Translations under genes and position numbers: made by a program
Notes under the pieces: generated by a model
The model's input: only the letters and a program-made list of their open reading frames with translations
Databases searched by the model: none
Told to the model about the DNA's origin: nothing
Assembly (NCBI GenBank): GCA_034678415.1
Contig: JAXDBV010000087.1
Location: forward strand, 1-6,971
DNA from: JAXDBV01 sp034678415
GTDB lineage: Bacteria; Bacteroidota; Bacteroidia; Bacteroidales; VadinHA17
Reading direction: 5' to 3'
Length of the DNA stretch: 6,971 nt
Shown here: one piece after another, positions 1 through 6,971 of the stretch
How positions within the stretch are numbered: position 1 is the first letter of the stretch
Layout of the letters: every line of letters starts with the position of its first letter

Positions 1-374
1 ATGATACCGTGCTGGATGGAGTGGATAATTGCCCGCTGGTGGCCAATTCTACACAGGCCAACAATGAGGGTGAGGCGCAGGGCGACGCCTGTGACCCGGA
101 CGATGATAATGATACGGTACTGGATGGAGTGGATAATTGCCCGCTGGTGGCCAATACAACACAGACAAATACCGACGGTGACGCGCAGGGCGACGTCTGT
201 GACCCGGACGATGATAATGATACCGTGCTGGATGGAGTGGATAATTGCCCGCTGGTGGCCAATTCTACACAGGCCAACAATGATGGTGATGTGCAGGGCG
301 ACGCCTGTGACCCGGACGATGATAATGATACCGTACTGGATGGAGTGGATAATTGTCCGTTGCTGGCCAATTAA
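1..374 (+). CDS. TSP3 calcium-binding repeat protein, 5'-truncated by the window edge, ending at an in-frame TAA
   Basis: The visible reading frame (codons from base 3) encodes thrombospondin type 3 repeats, each following the pattern DPDDDND-x-VLDGVDNCPLVAN-x-TQ-x-N-x-DG-x-x-QGD-x-C. Acidic Asp/Asn runs bind Ca2+, and two Cys per unit can form disulfides, as in known TSP3 repeats. Such repeats usually sit in secreted or outer-membrane proteins, often as a stalk between other domains. The start codon and any signal peptide lie beyond the left edge; the GTG at 9 falls inside a repeat and is not a credible start. The frame stops at TAA 372-374, in the middle of the fourth unit, but TSP3 coding continues in the same frame afterwards. 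The product is therefore either truncated or the gene is decaying. No C-terminal sorting or OmpA-like domain is seen. The family call is firm; the role of the full protein cannot be judged from the repeats alone. Confidence 0.8.
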   Translation, partial: DTVLDGVDNCPLVANSTQANNEGEAQGDACDPDDDNDTVLDGVDNCPLVANTTQTNTDGDAQGDVCDPDDDNDTVLDGVDNCPLVANSTQANNDGDVQGDACDPDDDNDTVLDGVDNCPLLAN

Positions 375-536
375 AAACAGGCCAACAATGATGGTGACGG
401 GCTGGGCGACGTCTGTGACCCCGACGATGATAATGATGGTGTTGCTGACATATCCGACAATTGCCCCCTGGTGTATAACCCTGATCAAAAGGATACCGAC
501 AAGGATGGAGTGGGAGATGTATGTGACAGTGATTGA
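3..536 (+). repeat. 108-bp tandem repeat array encoding 36-residue TSP3 units
   Basis: Units begin at 3, 111, 219, 327 and 435, a constant period of 108 bp (36 codons). By eye, units 1 and 3 differ at only 3 of 108 bases, while unit 4 differs from unit 3 at 12 bases, three of which create the TAA and the following AAA codon. Unit 5 is clearly diverged and incomplete. The array continues to the left of the window, since base 1 falls inside a unit. Near-identity of internal units with a diverged terminal unit is the usual outcome of recent duplication and homogenisation inside an array. Confidence 0.93.
375..536 (+). pseudogene. In-frame continuation of the TSP3 gene after the premature stop
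   Basis: Directly after the TAA, the same frame resumes with KQANNDGDGLGDVCDPDDDN and then a last TSP3 unit containing DNCPLVYNPDQ and DKDGVGDVCDSD, closing at TGA 534-536. No start codon with a ribosome binding site is visible that would let this piece be translated by itself. It is best read as the remnant 3' end of the upstream gene, or as its true C-terminus if the TAA is a sequence error. After the TGA the frame would read DVNPTEDPE before a TAA at 564-566. The second stop could therefore also be a mutation (GGA to TGA would restore the common CDSDGD pattern), but this is less certain. Confidence 0.65.
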
Positions 537-564
537 GATGTAAACCCGACGGAAGATCCTGAAT

Positions 565-610
565 AAAAAACATGCTGAAAAAACCGGGGATCTCCGGTCG
601 CTTCAGCATG
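565..610 (-). terminator. Rho-independent terminator of the efflux operon
   Basis: The inverted repeat catgctgaa (571-579) / ttcagcatg (602-610) encloses a second nested stem, accgg (583-587) / ccggt (594-598). On the - strand the hairpin is followed at once by TTTTTTATTC (570 down to 561), the run of U expected of an intrinsic terminator. On the + strand the bases after the hairpin (tcagtataat) have no T run, so it should act mainly on transcripts coming from the PII-like gene. It lies 27 bp beyond that gene's stop codon and between two convergent genes. Confidence 0.85.
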
Positions 611-636
611 TCAGTATAATGATATATCCTTCCGGA

Positions 637-930
637 TCAATACATGTTGACAATATCCCACACGAAAGCCCTGATACCTACTTCTTCGTTGATATCGTCA
701 ATTTTTTTCACATTGGCAAGCACGCCGTCTACCTGATCATCCTGCACCACGGTGAGGACCGCTTTATTGATCTCGGGCCATGCATGCGTTCCAAGATGAG
801 GGACACCGGTGCGGCTCCCTCTGCCCTGTATGTTCTCCCACAGGGTATATCCTTTAATATGTAGCCTGTCCAGCAGGTATTCCACCCTTTCGGTGTGAGC
901 CTGGTTATATATGATCATGATTGCTTTCAT
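637..930 (-). CDS. PII-like (nitrogen regulator-like) small protein, last gene of an RND efflux operon
   Basis: This 97-residue protein has the order of a PII ferredoxin-like fold: strand 1 MKAIMIIYN, helix 1 about 11-24, strand 2 about 27-35, a loop GRGSRTG-x-PHLGTHAWPEI (36-54), strand 3 KAVLTVV (56-62), helix 2 about 64-83, and strand 4 IRAFVWDIVNMY. The GRGSRTG segment lies where GlnB has GFGRQKG at the T-loop base. The loop is shorter and lacks the uridylylated Tyr. The B-loop GDGK of true PII is absent (NEEVGIRAF instead), as are the C-terminal Arg residues, so standard ATP/2-oxoglutarate sensing is doubtful. The ATG sits 18 nt after the RND stop. AGGA is only 1 nt from this ATG, but the MKAI start matches PII N-termini better than the Met at residue 5. 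Proteins of this type (the group called PII-NG) have been reported beside RND heavy-metal pumps. The family is quite sure; the function is inferred. Confidence 0.8.
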   Translation of the reverse strand: MKAIMIIYNQAHTERVEYLLDRLHIKGYTLWENIQGRGSRTGVPHLGTHAWPEINKAVLTVVQDDQVDGVLANVKKIDDINEEVGIRAFVWDIVNMY

Positions 931-948
931 ATCCTGTGATTTGGTATG

Positions 949-3900
949 TTACTGCTTCGTATGGTTACTACCGTTTCCGTTGATGAAGTCGAAATCGGAA
1001 TAGACGGCCAGGGTTTTGTTCCTCTCGCCATGCTTTGCGAACAAAGCATAAACGACGGGGACAAGCACCAGGGTCACAAAGGTGGAGAATATCAGTCCTC
1101 CGATGACCGCTATACCCATGGGGCTCCATAGTTCTGAGCCGGCTCCTGTGCTGAGGGCCAGGGGCAGCATGCCGAGGATGGTGGTGGCCGATGTCATGAA
1201 CACAGGTCTCAGTCGTGATCTCCCCGATATTTCAATAGCATGGTACAGTTCGTTCCCCCTGTCGCGCATGAGGTTGATAAAATCTACCAGGACGATGGCA
1301 TTTTTCACCACGATTCCGATCAGCATTACAGCGCCTATCCCCGATATTACACTGAGCGGGGTATTGGTGAGGAACAGGGCGATGGCAACACCGGAAAAGG
1401 CAAAGGGGATGGAGAACATAATGATGAACGGCATTTTCAGGGATTCAAATAACGATGCCATCACCAGGTACACCAGTATCAGGGATACGACCATGAGGAA
1501 GGCAAGATCGGCAAACGCATCCATAAGATCTTCAATGGCGCCTGAAATCTGCACCATCACCCCGCCGGGAAGCGGCGTGTCATCGATGGCTTTCTGCACA
1601 TCGAGCTGTATGTCGGTGAGGGATCGCTTGTAAGGTGTGAAAGAGACATTTACAATTCTTTCCCTTCGCTTCCTTTCGATGCTGGGAGGCGACCAGTATT
1701 CTTTTATTTGGGCGATCTCACCGAGCCGTATGATCTGTCCCGCGGGATTGGTGATCCCGATATTCTCAATATCTGTTAAGGTTGTAACAGCGTCCTTCTT
1801 AAACCGGACGACCACATCAAACTCATCGCCGAACTGACGGAGCCGCGTAGCGGTTAACCCGGCCACCCTGTTCTTAATCGCCGTGGATACGGTGGCTGTG
1901 TTCAGACCGTTGGCAATCATCTTGTTCTGGTCGAGAAGGATCTGCAGCTCAGGCTTTGACTTGTCACGGCTGATGGTGACATCCTTTGCGCCCGCAATGT
2001 TTTTAATCTTGTCAGCCAGCTCCTGCGCCACAATATTTGTTTCGCTGATATTATACCCGTAGATCTCGACATCCACGGTATTCCCTTCCATACCACCCAT
2101 TCCTGTTGAGGTGCTCAATGTGAAGTCAATAATCTCGGGTATGGTTGAGAGGTCTTTACGGATCTCCTCTGTGAGATCCCACACCGTTCGTGTCCGTTCT
2201 TCAATGGGTACGAGTCTCACGTTGAACGACATACTGTGGGTTCCTCCCGCCATGAAGAGGGAGGCAAATCCTCCTTCCTCGTCCGTCCCGGCAGACGATG
2301 AGACGAGCTTAACTTCCGGGTACTTTCTCATGAGTATGCTGTTGATGGTATCGGCGATCCTTACCGTCTCATCCACCCTTGTCCCTGTCTGAAGCTCAAC
2401 GGTGGCGGTAATGATGGATTCGTCGGCCTGCGGGAAAAATTCGGTCCTGACAACGGTAAAGAGTGCCATGGATCCGGCGAACACCAGAAACGCTGCGATG
2501 ATAACCACCTTTTTATGATGAAGCGACCAGTGGAGTGTTTTTTCATAGAAACGGTCGAACCAGTCGAGGCCTTTCCTGATGCTCCCGTCATACGTCCATA
2601 TGGGGGCGTCTTTTCGGATGGGATACCATTTGAGCATCAGGGCGCTCATCGTGGGGGTCAGTGTTATGGCCGCCACTACTGAGGTGACGATCGTGATGGT
2701 GACAATCATTCCCAGCTGTTTGAACAGGACACCTGTCAGTCCCGAGACAAATGTGAGGGGCAGGAATACTGCCACGATCGTCATCGTTGTGACAATCACG
2801 GCCAGCCACACCTCATTGGTGGCATAAATGGATGCTTCGCGCGGCCGGCTGCCCCGCTCAACATGCCGGGTGATATTTTCCAGTACAACAATGGCATCAT
2901 CCACCACCATGCCGATGGCGATGGACAGGGATGTGAGGGAGATGATGTTGATGGATGCGTCGGTTAAGAAGAGGTAGATGAATGCCACCATCAGGGAGAT
3001 GGGTATAGTGACGATGATAATCAGGGTGGCCCTCCACCGGCCCAGGAAGAAAAGGACAACCAGAATAACAAAGATACCGGCATACAGGAGTGTCTCGGTA
3101 AGGTTGCTGATCGAATCCTGGATGAAGGTGGCGCTGTCAAAGAGTTTTTCTATCTTAATATCCGGCGGGAGGTCTTTTTTCAGCACCGTTAGTGCTTTCT
3201 CCACTTCCCTGATCACCTTTACGGTGTTCCCCCCGGATTGTTTCTGGATGAACATGGTCATTCCCTGTAAACCATTGATCTTTGTATCGAGCTTGGATTC
3301 ACGGATCGTGTCACGTACCGCCGCTACATCCTTCAGGTAAACGCTCTGCCCGCCGTAGCTGCTCACCACGATATTTTTTACCACGTCACTCTCAGGAAAC
3401 TCCCCCTGGATACGCAAGGGGTAATCGGTTTTGCCCATTTCGATATATCCGGCCGGCATATTCATGTTCTCAGCTCTGAGGATATTACCGATCTGTTCTA
3501 TGGTCAGGTTGTAGGCTTCCATTTTCCGGGGGTCCACATCGATGTAAACCTTTCGCCCCGGCACACCGGCGAGGTTCACGGCTCCAACACCCTCTATCCT
3601 GTTCAGGGGATTGACGATCTTCTCATCCAGTATTTTCTCCAGGCCCATATAGCTCTCCTGTGCCGTAATGGCATAGAACACGATGGGCATCATGCTGGAG
3701 TTGAATTTTATGATCGTCGGTTTCTCGCAGTCTTCCGGGAGATAATTCTCAATGAAGCTCAGGCTGCTCCGGATATCGTTAGACGCTTCATCCAGGTTGG
3801 TGCCATATTCAAAACTCATAAAGATGACCGTCAGCCCGTCGCTCGTTGTGGAAGATATTTCCTTGAGATTGGTAACCGAGTTGACCGCATCTTCAAGAGG

Positions 3901-4095
3901 ACGGGTGACATTGGATTCGATATCGGAAGCGCTGGCTCCGGGGTATGTAGTATATACCGCAATGAACGGCGGCTCTATCTCAGGATACAGGTCGACGGGG
4001 AGTTGTATCAGAGAATAAGTGCCGATGACCATCGCCGCCGCAAAGATCAGGATGGTTGTGATGGGTCGTTTTACCGCAGAACTGTAAATGCTCAT
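949..4095 (-). CDS. RND-family efflux pump, inner-membrane permease (AcrB/HAE1 type)
   Basis: At 1048 residues it matches AcrB (1049). This is a proton-driven antiporter that exports substrates from periplasm or membrane through the adaptor and TolC-like channel encoded just upstream. TM1 is near 10-30, the first porter region about 35-335, TM2-TM6 about 335-490, TM7 about 529-549, the second porter region about 550-860, and TM8-TM12 about 860-1020. The proton-relay residues are all present: the Asp pair in GMVVDDAIVVLEN (D399, D400) of TM4 and the Lys in GIVVKNAIVLVD (K931) of TM10. The VVDDA form is typical of HAE1 drug pumps rather than HME metal pumps, where this segment usually has a single Asp followed by Gly. 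The substrate cannot be read from the sequence. ATG 4093-4095 is 25 nt after the adaptor stop, with no clear Shine-Dalgarno, and gives the standard start MSIYSSAVKRP. The frame is intact. Confidence 0.96.
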   Translation of the reverse strand: MSIYSSAVKRPITTILIFAAAMVIGTYSLIQLPVDLYPEIEPPFIAVYTTYPGASASDIESNVTRPLEDAVNSVTNLKEISSTTSDGLTVIFMSFEYGTNLDEASNDIRSSLSFIENYLPEDCEKPTIIKFNSSMMPIVFYAITAQESYMGLEKILDEKIVNPLNRIEGVGAVNLAGVPGRKVYIDVDPRKMEAYNLTIEQIGNILRAENMNMPAGYIEMGKTDYPLRIQGEFPESDVVKNIVVSSYGGQSVYLKDVAAVRDTIRESKLDTKINGLQGMTMFIQKQSGGNTVKVIREVEKALTVLKKDLPPDIKIEKLFDSATFIQDSISNLTETLLYAGIFVILVVLFFLGRWRATLIIIVTIPISLMVAFIYLFLTDASINIISLTSLSIAIGMVVDDAIVVLENITRHVERGSRPREASIYATNEVWLAVIVTTMTIVAVFLPLTFVSGLTGVLFKQLGMIVTITIVTSVVAAITLTPTMSALMLKWYPIRKDAPIWTYDGSIRKGLDWFDRFYEKTLHWSLHHKKVVIIAAFLVFAGSMALFTVVRTEFFPQADESIITATVELQTGTRVDETVRIADTINSILMRKYPEVKLVSSSAGTDEEGGFASLFMAGGTHSMSFNVRLVPIEERTRTVWDLTEEIRKDLSTIPEIIDFTLSTSTGMGGMEGNTVDVEIYGYNISETNIVAQELADKIKNIAGAKDVTISRDKSKPELQILLDQNKMIANGLNTATVSTAIKNRVAGLTATRLRQFGDEFDVVVRFKKDAVTTLTDIENIGITNPAGQIIRLGEIAQIKEYWSPPSIERKRRERIVNVSFTPYKRSLTDIQLDVQKAIDDTPLPGGVMVQISGAIEDLMDAFADLAFLMVVSLILVYLVMASLFESLKMPFIIMFSIPFAFSGVAIALFLTNTPLSVISGIGAVMLIGIVVKNAIVLVDFINLMRDRGNELYHAIEISGRSRLRPVFMTSATTILGMLPLALSTGAGSELWSPMGIAVIGGLIFSTFVTLVLVPVVYALFAKHGERNKTLAVYSDFDFINGNGSNHTKQ

Positions 4096-4120
4096 GGTAT
4101 GATCTTTGAGATTCCCGTTA

Positions 4121-5185
4121 CTAATCCGTTACCGTAATTTTGTCGCCATGAACGAGCCGTGCCTGTCCTTCAACAACCAGATGGTCTCCTTCCTTCAGGT
4201 TTTCGGAGATGATCTCTACCATCTCGTCAAACCGTTTGCCGGGTAACACCTCTATTCTTTCGGCAATACCGTTCTTCTCAACAAACACAAATCGAATGTT
4301 TGTGCCTTCCTGCACCAACACGGTACTGGCAGGCACCACAAACGTTTCAACCTCACCAAGATTCATGGATACCCTTGCGAACATGCCGGGTTTGAGCAGC
4401 TCGTTCCTGTTGTACAGTTCGAGCTCCACCGTGAAGGAACGGGTTGCCGTATTGATGGTGGGAGCTATCCTGTAAACGGTGGCGGTGAAGCGTTCATTTT
4501 CGTATACATCAGCCCTGACTTCCGCTTTCATCCCCTTCTTAATAAGAGGGTAATACTGTTCCGATATGTTCACATTCACCTTCAGCGGGTTCACCTGCAT
4601 CACCGTCACCACGGCCGACCGGCCGTCAGCTGTGGTGGGTGTGCCGGAGTACATCTCACCGTCTTCAAAGTACTTGCCTGTCACGATCCCGTTAAAGGGG
4701 GCCTTCAGCAAGGTGTTCTTCTCCATGAAATCCACATTGGTCTTGGTGACATCATACTGTGTCTTCATCTGATCATACTGTTGCTGTTTCACACTTCCGT
4801 ACCTGAGCAGGGTGTCAAGCCTGGTAAGATCCTTCTCCAGGTTTGCCAGCTGTAGCTTCATCTGATACAGCTGTGTGCGGTCCATCAGGAACAGGTCATC
4901 GCCCTTGTTCACCCGGTCACCGGTTTCCACAAAAATCTTTTCTATTCTCCCGGGGGTTGACGGAGCCATATTTACCTCTTCAAAAGGCAATATGGTGGCA
5001 GTATAATCGATCGTCCTGGAAATTTTTGTTCTGGTAACACTCACGGTTTTCACCGGGATAGCCTTTTTCTCCGGTGACGATGCAGCCGCACTGCCTGCCG
5101 GTGCTCCGGGATTATTTTTTGGCGAACAGGAAGCAAGGATCAATCCGCACACCAGAATCACCGGAAATGGTTTCGAGTATTTCAT
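4121..5185 (-). CDS. RND efflux periplasmic adaptor (membrane fusion) lipoprotein, AcrA/HlyD type
   Basis: This 354-residue protein links the RND pump to the outer-membrane channel. A lipoprotein signal ends in LASC with the lipidated Cys at residue 20, followed by a linker rich in Ala, Ser and Pro (21-40). A lipoyl half-motif (PGRIEKIFVETGDRVNKGD, 78-96) and its partner (LKAPFNGIVTGKYFEDGE, 160-177) flank a short alpha-hairpin (about 104-157). In the hairpin, R-L-x-x-LL-x-x-G-S-x-x-x-x-YD (122-138) matches the tip motif by which AcrA-like adaptors contact TolC. The beta-barrel is about 195-275 and the membrane-proximal domain about 280-354, beginning VVPASTVLVQ. Length is near that of AcrA-type adaptors, with no disruption. 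It starts 29 nt after the channel gene, in an AT-rich spacer with only a weak ribosome binding site (AACAGA), and is certainly co-transcribed. Confidence 0.95.
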   Translation of the reverse strand: MKYSKPFPVILVCGLILASCSPKNNPGAPAGSAAASSPEKKAIPVKTVSVTRTKISRTIDYTATILPFEEVNMAPSTPGRIEKIFVETGDRVNKGDDLFLMDRTQLYQMKLQLANLEKDLTRLDTLLRYGSVKQQQYDQMKTQYDVTKTNVDFMEKNTLLKAPFNGIVTGKYFEDGEMYSGTPTTADGRSAVVTVMQVNPLKVNVNISEQYYPLIKKGMKAEVRADVYENERFTATVYRIAPTINTATRSFTVELELYNRNELLKPGMFARVSMNLGEVETFVVPASTVLVQEGTNIRFVFVEKNGIAERIEVLPGKRFDEMVEIISENLKEGDHLVVEGQARLVHGDKITVTD

Positions 5186-5214
5186 TCTGTTAAAAATTTA
5201 TTGTTTCAATTTTA

Positions 5215-6552
5215 TTACATGTTATTCAGTAGCTTGTCTAACGCCAGTTTCGTCTGGAGAAGGTTCATCAGCGAAGAGATATAGTTGTTCTCAGCCTGAA
5301 GGTACTGCTGGTTAGCCTGTGTAAGGTCAAGGCTTGATGCCATTCCCTGCTTGTATTTGTTTTCCATGCTGGTATAAACCCTTCTTGAGACCTCCACATT
5401 ATCTTTCTGGTTTTTATACTGGGTATTTGCGTTTACCAGGTTGTAGCGCAGCTGTTTCTCCTGAAGCTTCAGCTGGTCGGTCACCATTTCTTTTTGGTTT
5501 ATGGCTTTCTCAAGGTTTATCCGAGCCTTCTTTATTTTTGCATATTTATTGCCGCTGGCAAAGAGCGGGATAGACAGTTGGAGGCCAACCAGCGAGCTGT
5601 TATACCACCCCATCATCGAGAGGGTATCGCCCATTCCTGTTTTGGTAGTGGAGATCACTCCTGACAGGGTGGGTAGTACCTGTGCTTTCTGAGACTTCAG
5701 GTTCATATAGGCCATCTTTTCCTGCCCTTCGGCAAGCCGGTATCCCACGTTTTCCCTGTGATCAAATTCCTGAGTCAGCAGGGCGTCAATATTGATTTCC
5801 CTTGCCAGATCTTCCAGGGTATTCGATAGGACTATCCGGGTATCGGATGAAACGCCAAGCTGGAACCTCAGCAAGTTGTAGTTCATCTCAATGGTTCTCT
5901 CCAGTGAGCTTTTTGAGTTTTCCATCATCGTGACATTGGAAGCCATCTGGTCAACATCGGTCGATTCGGCCATCCCTACGTTATACATGGTTTTGGTGGA
6001 GAGCAATACCTCCTGCAGGTTGGCCAGGTTCCACTCGAGGATTTTCAGCGATTCCTCGGAAATCAGGATAAGGTAATAGATGGAGGAAACCGCTTCCTGC
6101 ACATCCAGCTCGGTACTTTTATAGCTTGTCTCCGTAATTCTCCTGGCCAGTTTTGTGGTCTCAATGCCCACGATATACGGGGCGCTGAACAGGGGCATAC
6201 TGGCCTGAAGAGACAGGGATGTGCTGTATTGGGAACCCATGGTTATCGGTATCTTTCTGTTGGGATCCCCACCAATAAAATCGGGAATGAGAAATACCAT
6301 TTGCTTTAAATTATCGGTAAAGCTACCGCTGGTTACCACCTGTGGCAATCCGGCAGAGACGGCTTCCCACACCACCATCTTCGATGCTTCCATATCCAGC
6401 TTGGCGGAAGTGACCATCCTGTTGTGCTGAATCGCAAATTCCCGGGCTTCGGCCAGGGATAAACGTAACTCACCAACCGTTTCCTGGGCCAACACAGGTA
6501 TCCATGCAAGGAACATTAAAATAGTCGCGGAAAATAAAAACTTGTTTTTCAT
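5215..6552 (-). CDS. TolC-like outer-membrane efflux channel (OEP family)
   Basis: This 445-residue protein forms the outer-membrane and periplasmic tunnel of the tripartite pump. A Sec signal peptide is evident (MKNKF, then a hydrophobic stretch, likely cut after VLA at residue 22), giving a non-lipidated mature protein. The OEP family's internal duplication can be seen: the N-terminal LSLAEAREFAIQHN (31-44) opens the first half, and paired helix motifs YNVGMAESTDVDQM (190-203) and YKQGMASSLDLTQA (400-413) mark equivalent positions in the two halves. The rest is mostly long coiled-coil helices with membrane strands near 103-121 and 318-333. The ATG has a good AGAGGA Shine-Dalgarno 4 nt upstream (6557-6562), the strongest in the operon. 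It follows the regulator gene by 42 nt and precedes the adaptor gene by 29 nt. Confidence 0.95.
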   Translation of the reverse strand: MKNKFLFSATILMFLAWIPVLAQETVGELRLSLAEAREFAIQHNRMVTSAKLDMEASKMVVWEAVSAGLPQVVTSGSFTDNLKQMVFLIPDFIGGDPNRKIPITMGSQYSTSLSLQASMPLFSAPYIVGIETTKLARRITETSYKSTELDVQEAVSSIYYLILISEESLKILEWNLANLQEVLLSTKTMYNVGMAESTDVDQMASNVTMMENSKSSLERTIEMNYNLLRFQLGVSSDTRIVLSNTLEDLAREINIDALLTQEFDHRENVGYRLAEGQEKMAYMNLKSQKAQVLPTLSGVISTTKTGMGDTLSMMGWYNSSLVGLQLSIPLFASGNKYAKIKKARINLEKAINQKEMVTDQLKLQEKQLRYNLVNANTQYKNQKDNVEVSRRVYTSMENKYKQGMASSLDLTQANQQYLQAENNYISSLMNLLQTKLALDKLLNNM

Positions 6553-6556
6553 AGTA

Positions 6557-6562
6557 TCCTCT
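6557..6562 (-). promoter_or_regulatory. Shine-Dalgarno of the TolC-like gene
   Basis: AGAGGA read on the - strand, 4 nt from the ATG at 6550-6552. It is the only near-consensus ribosome binding site in the window with usable spacing, and it supports that start codon. The other operon genes have weak or badly spaced sites. Confidence 0.6.
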
Positions 6563-6594
6563 GATTCAATAGTAAACTCTGATCAATCATAAAC

Positions 6595-6971
6595 TCATTT
6601 CTTGTCGTATTGGTTTATCAGATCCAGGCCTGCTTGAGTGGATATTCCCCTCAGGTAATTGATATACAAATGCCTCATAACATTTTTTGAACCGAAAAGT
6701 TCGGGGGGAAATACCTCCTTGTCATTGGCGATCCGCGCCACCTCAAACAGGCATTTATTGGTGATCTCAATATTGATATCATCCCTGAAGATTCCTTCCC
6801 TGATGCCTCTCTCTAATAATTCAGTGTTGTTTTCCGCATAGGGGAGTTCATTTTTCTCGGCCAGCTTCTTCAGGATTTCTTTCCGGTATCGCTTCATATC
6901 CAGAAGAAATGCAGGACTCATATTCTGAAAATGATTTCGCATCAGATCAAGCATTTTAAAGATCGCCTCAA
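6595..6971 (-). CDS. TetR/AcrR-family transcriptional regulator, C-terminal part only (N-terminus beyond window edge)
   Basis: The frame is open to the right edge of the window, so only the last 124 residues are visible; the residues before the first internal Met read EAIFK. The all-helical ligand-binding domain ends with NYLRGISTQAGLDLINQYDKK, a C-terminus typical of Bacteroidota TetR regulators, and holds the typical GIREGIFRDDINIEI segment about 75 residues before the end. The helix-turn-helix would be in the missing N-terminal part, so the family call rests on the C-terminal pattern and on location: it is the first gene of the efflux cluster, 42 nt upstream of the channel gene and on the same strand. 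It probably represses the operon, including itself, and is released by a substrate of the pump; this is inference. The promoter and operator lie outside the window. Confidence 0.82.
   Translation of the reverse strand, partial: EAIFKMLDLMRNHFQNMSPAFLLDMKRYRKEILKKLAEKNELPYAENNTELLERGIREGIFRDDINIEITNKCLFEVARIANDKEVFPPELFGSKNVMRHLYINYLRGISTQAGLDLINQYDKK

Noticed and set aside
1..543. A second open frame of 180 codons across the TSP3 array (frame 1), also open through the TAA region
   Set aside because: The 108-bp period is a multiple of three, so an alternative frame free of stops in one unit is free in all. The product is Trp/Met/Arg-rich with no recognisable domain, whereas the other frame is clear TSP3.
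265..609. Antisense frame (- strand) across the repeats and terminator
   Set aside because: His/Pro-rich translation of the complement of TSP3 codons. It runs through the terminator hairpin and has no family resemblance.
571..610. Hairpin as a bidirectional terminator also serving the TSP3 gene
   Set aside because: The + strand side lacks a T run after the stem, so I call it only for the - strand; weak action on + strand transcripts cannot be excluded.
1082..1633. 183-codon + strand frame within the RND gene
   Set aside because: It lies wholly antisense to conserved RND transmembrane and porter sequence. It is a shadow frame without a ribosome binding site or recognisable domain.
4096..4120. 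Possible internal promoters in the short gaps of the efflux operon (also 5186-5214 and 6553-6594)
   Set aside because: The gaps are 25-42 nt and show no convincing Bacteroidota -33/-7 promoter pair; the AT-richness of 5186-5214 alone is not enough.

Overview
The window most likely comes from a member of the Bacteroidota. The evidence is the Bacteroidota-style TetR C-terminus (an NYLRGIST-type ending), the gene order tetR-tolC-mfp-rnd, weak or badly spaced Shine-Dalgarno sequences, and a TSP3-repeat gene. This is inferred from family features, not from a database match.

Positions 1-536 (+ strand) hold the 3' part of a gene for a thrombospondin type 3 (TSP3) calcium-binding repeat protein. It is made of four near-identical 108-bp units and a fifth diverged one. 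An in-frame TAA at 372-374 interrupts the fourth unit, yet the same frame continues as good TSP3 sequence to a TGA at 534-536. The gene starts beyond the left edge.

Positions 565-610 hold a strong intrinsic terminator for the - strand. It separates the convergent TSP3 gene from the efflux operon.

Positions 6971 down to 637 (- strand) form one compact operon of five genes. In order of transcription they are a TetR-family regulator (its N-terminus is outside the window), a TolC-like outer-membrane channel, a periplasmic adaptor lipoprotein, an AcrB-type RND pump, and a 97-residue PII-like protein. Gaps between genes are 42, 29, 25 and 18 nt. The three middle genes encode a complete tripartite pump spanning both membranes. 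The regulator is likely to sense a pump-related ligand. The PII-like protein is likely to act on or with the pump, by analogy with GlnK-AmtB and with the PII-like proteins reported beside RND metal-efflux genes. Its role is the main open question here.

There is no RNA gene, CRISPR array or mobile element that I can support.
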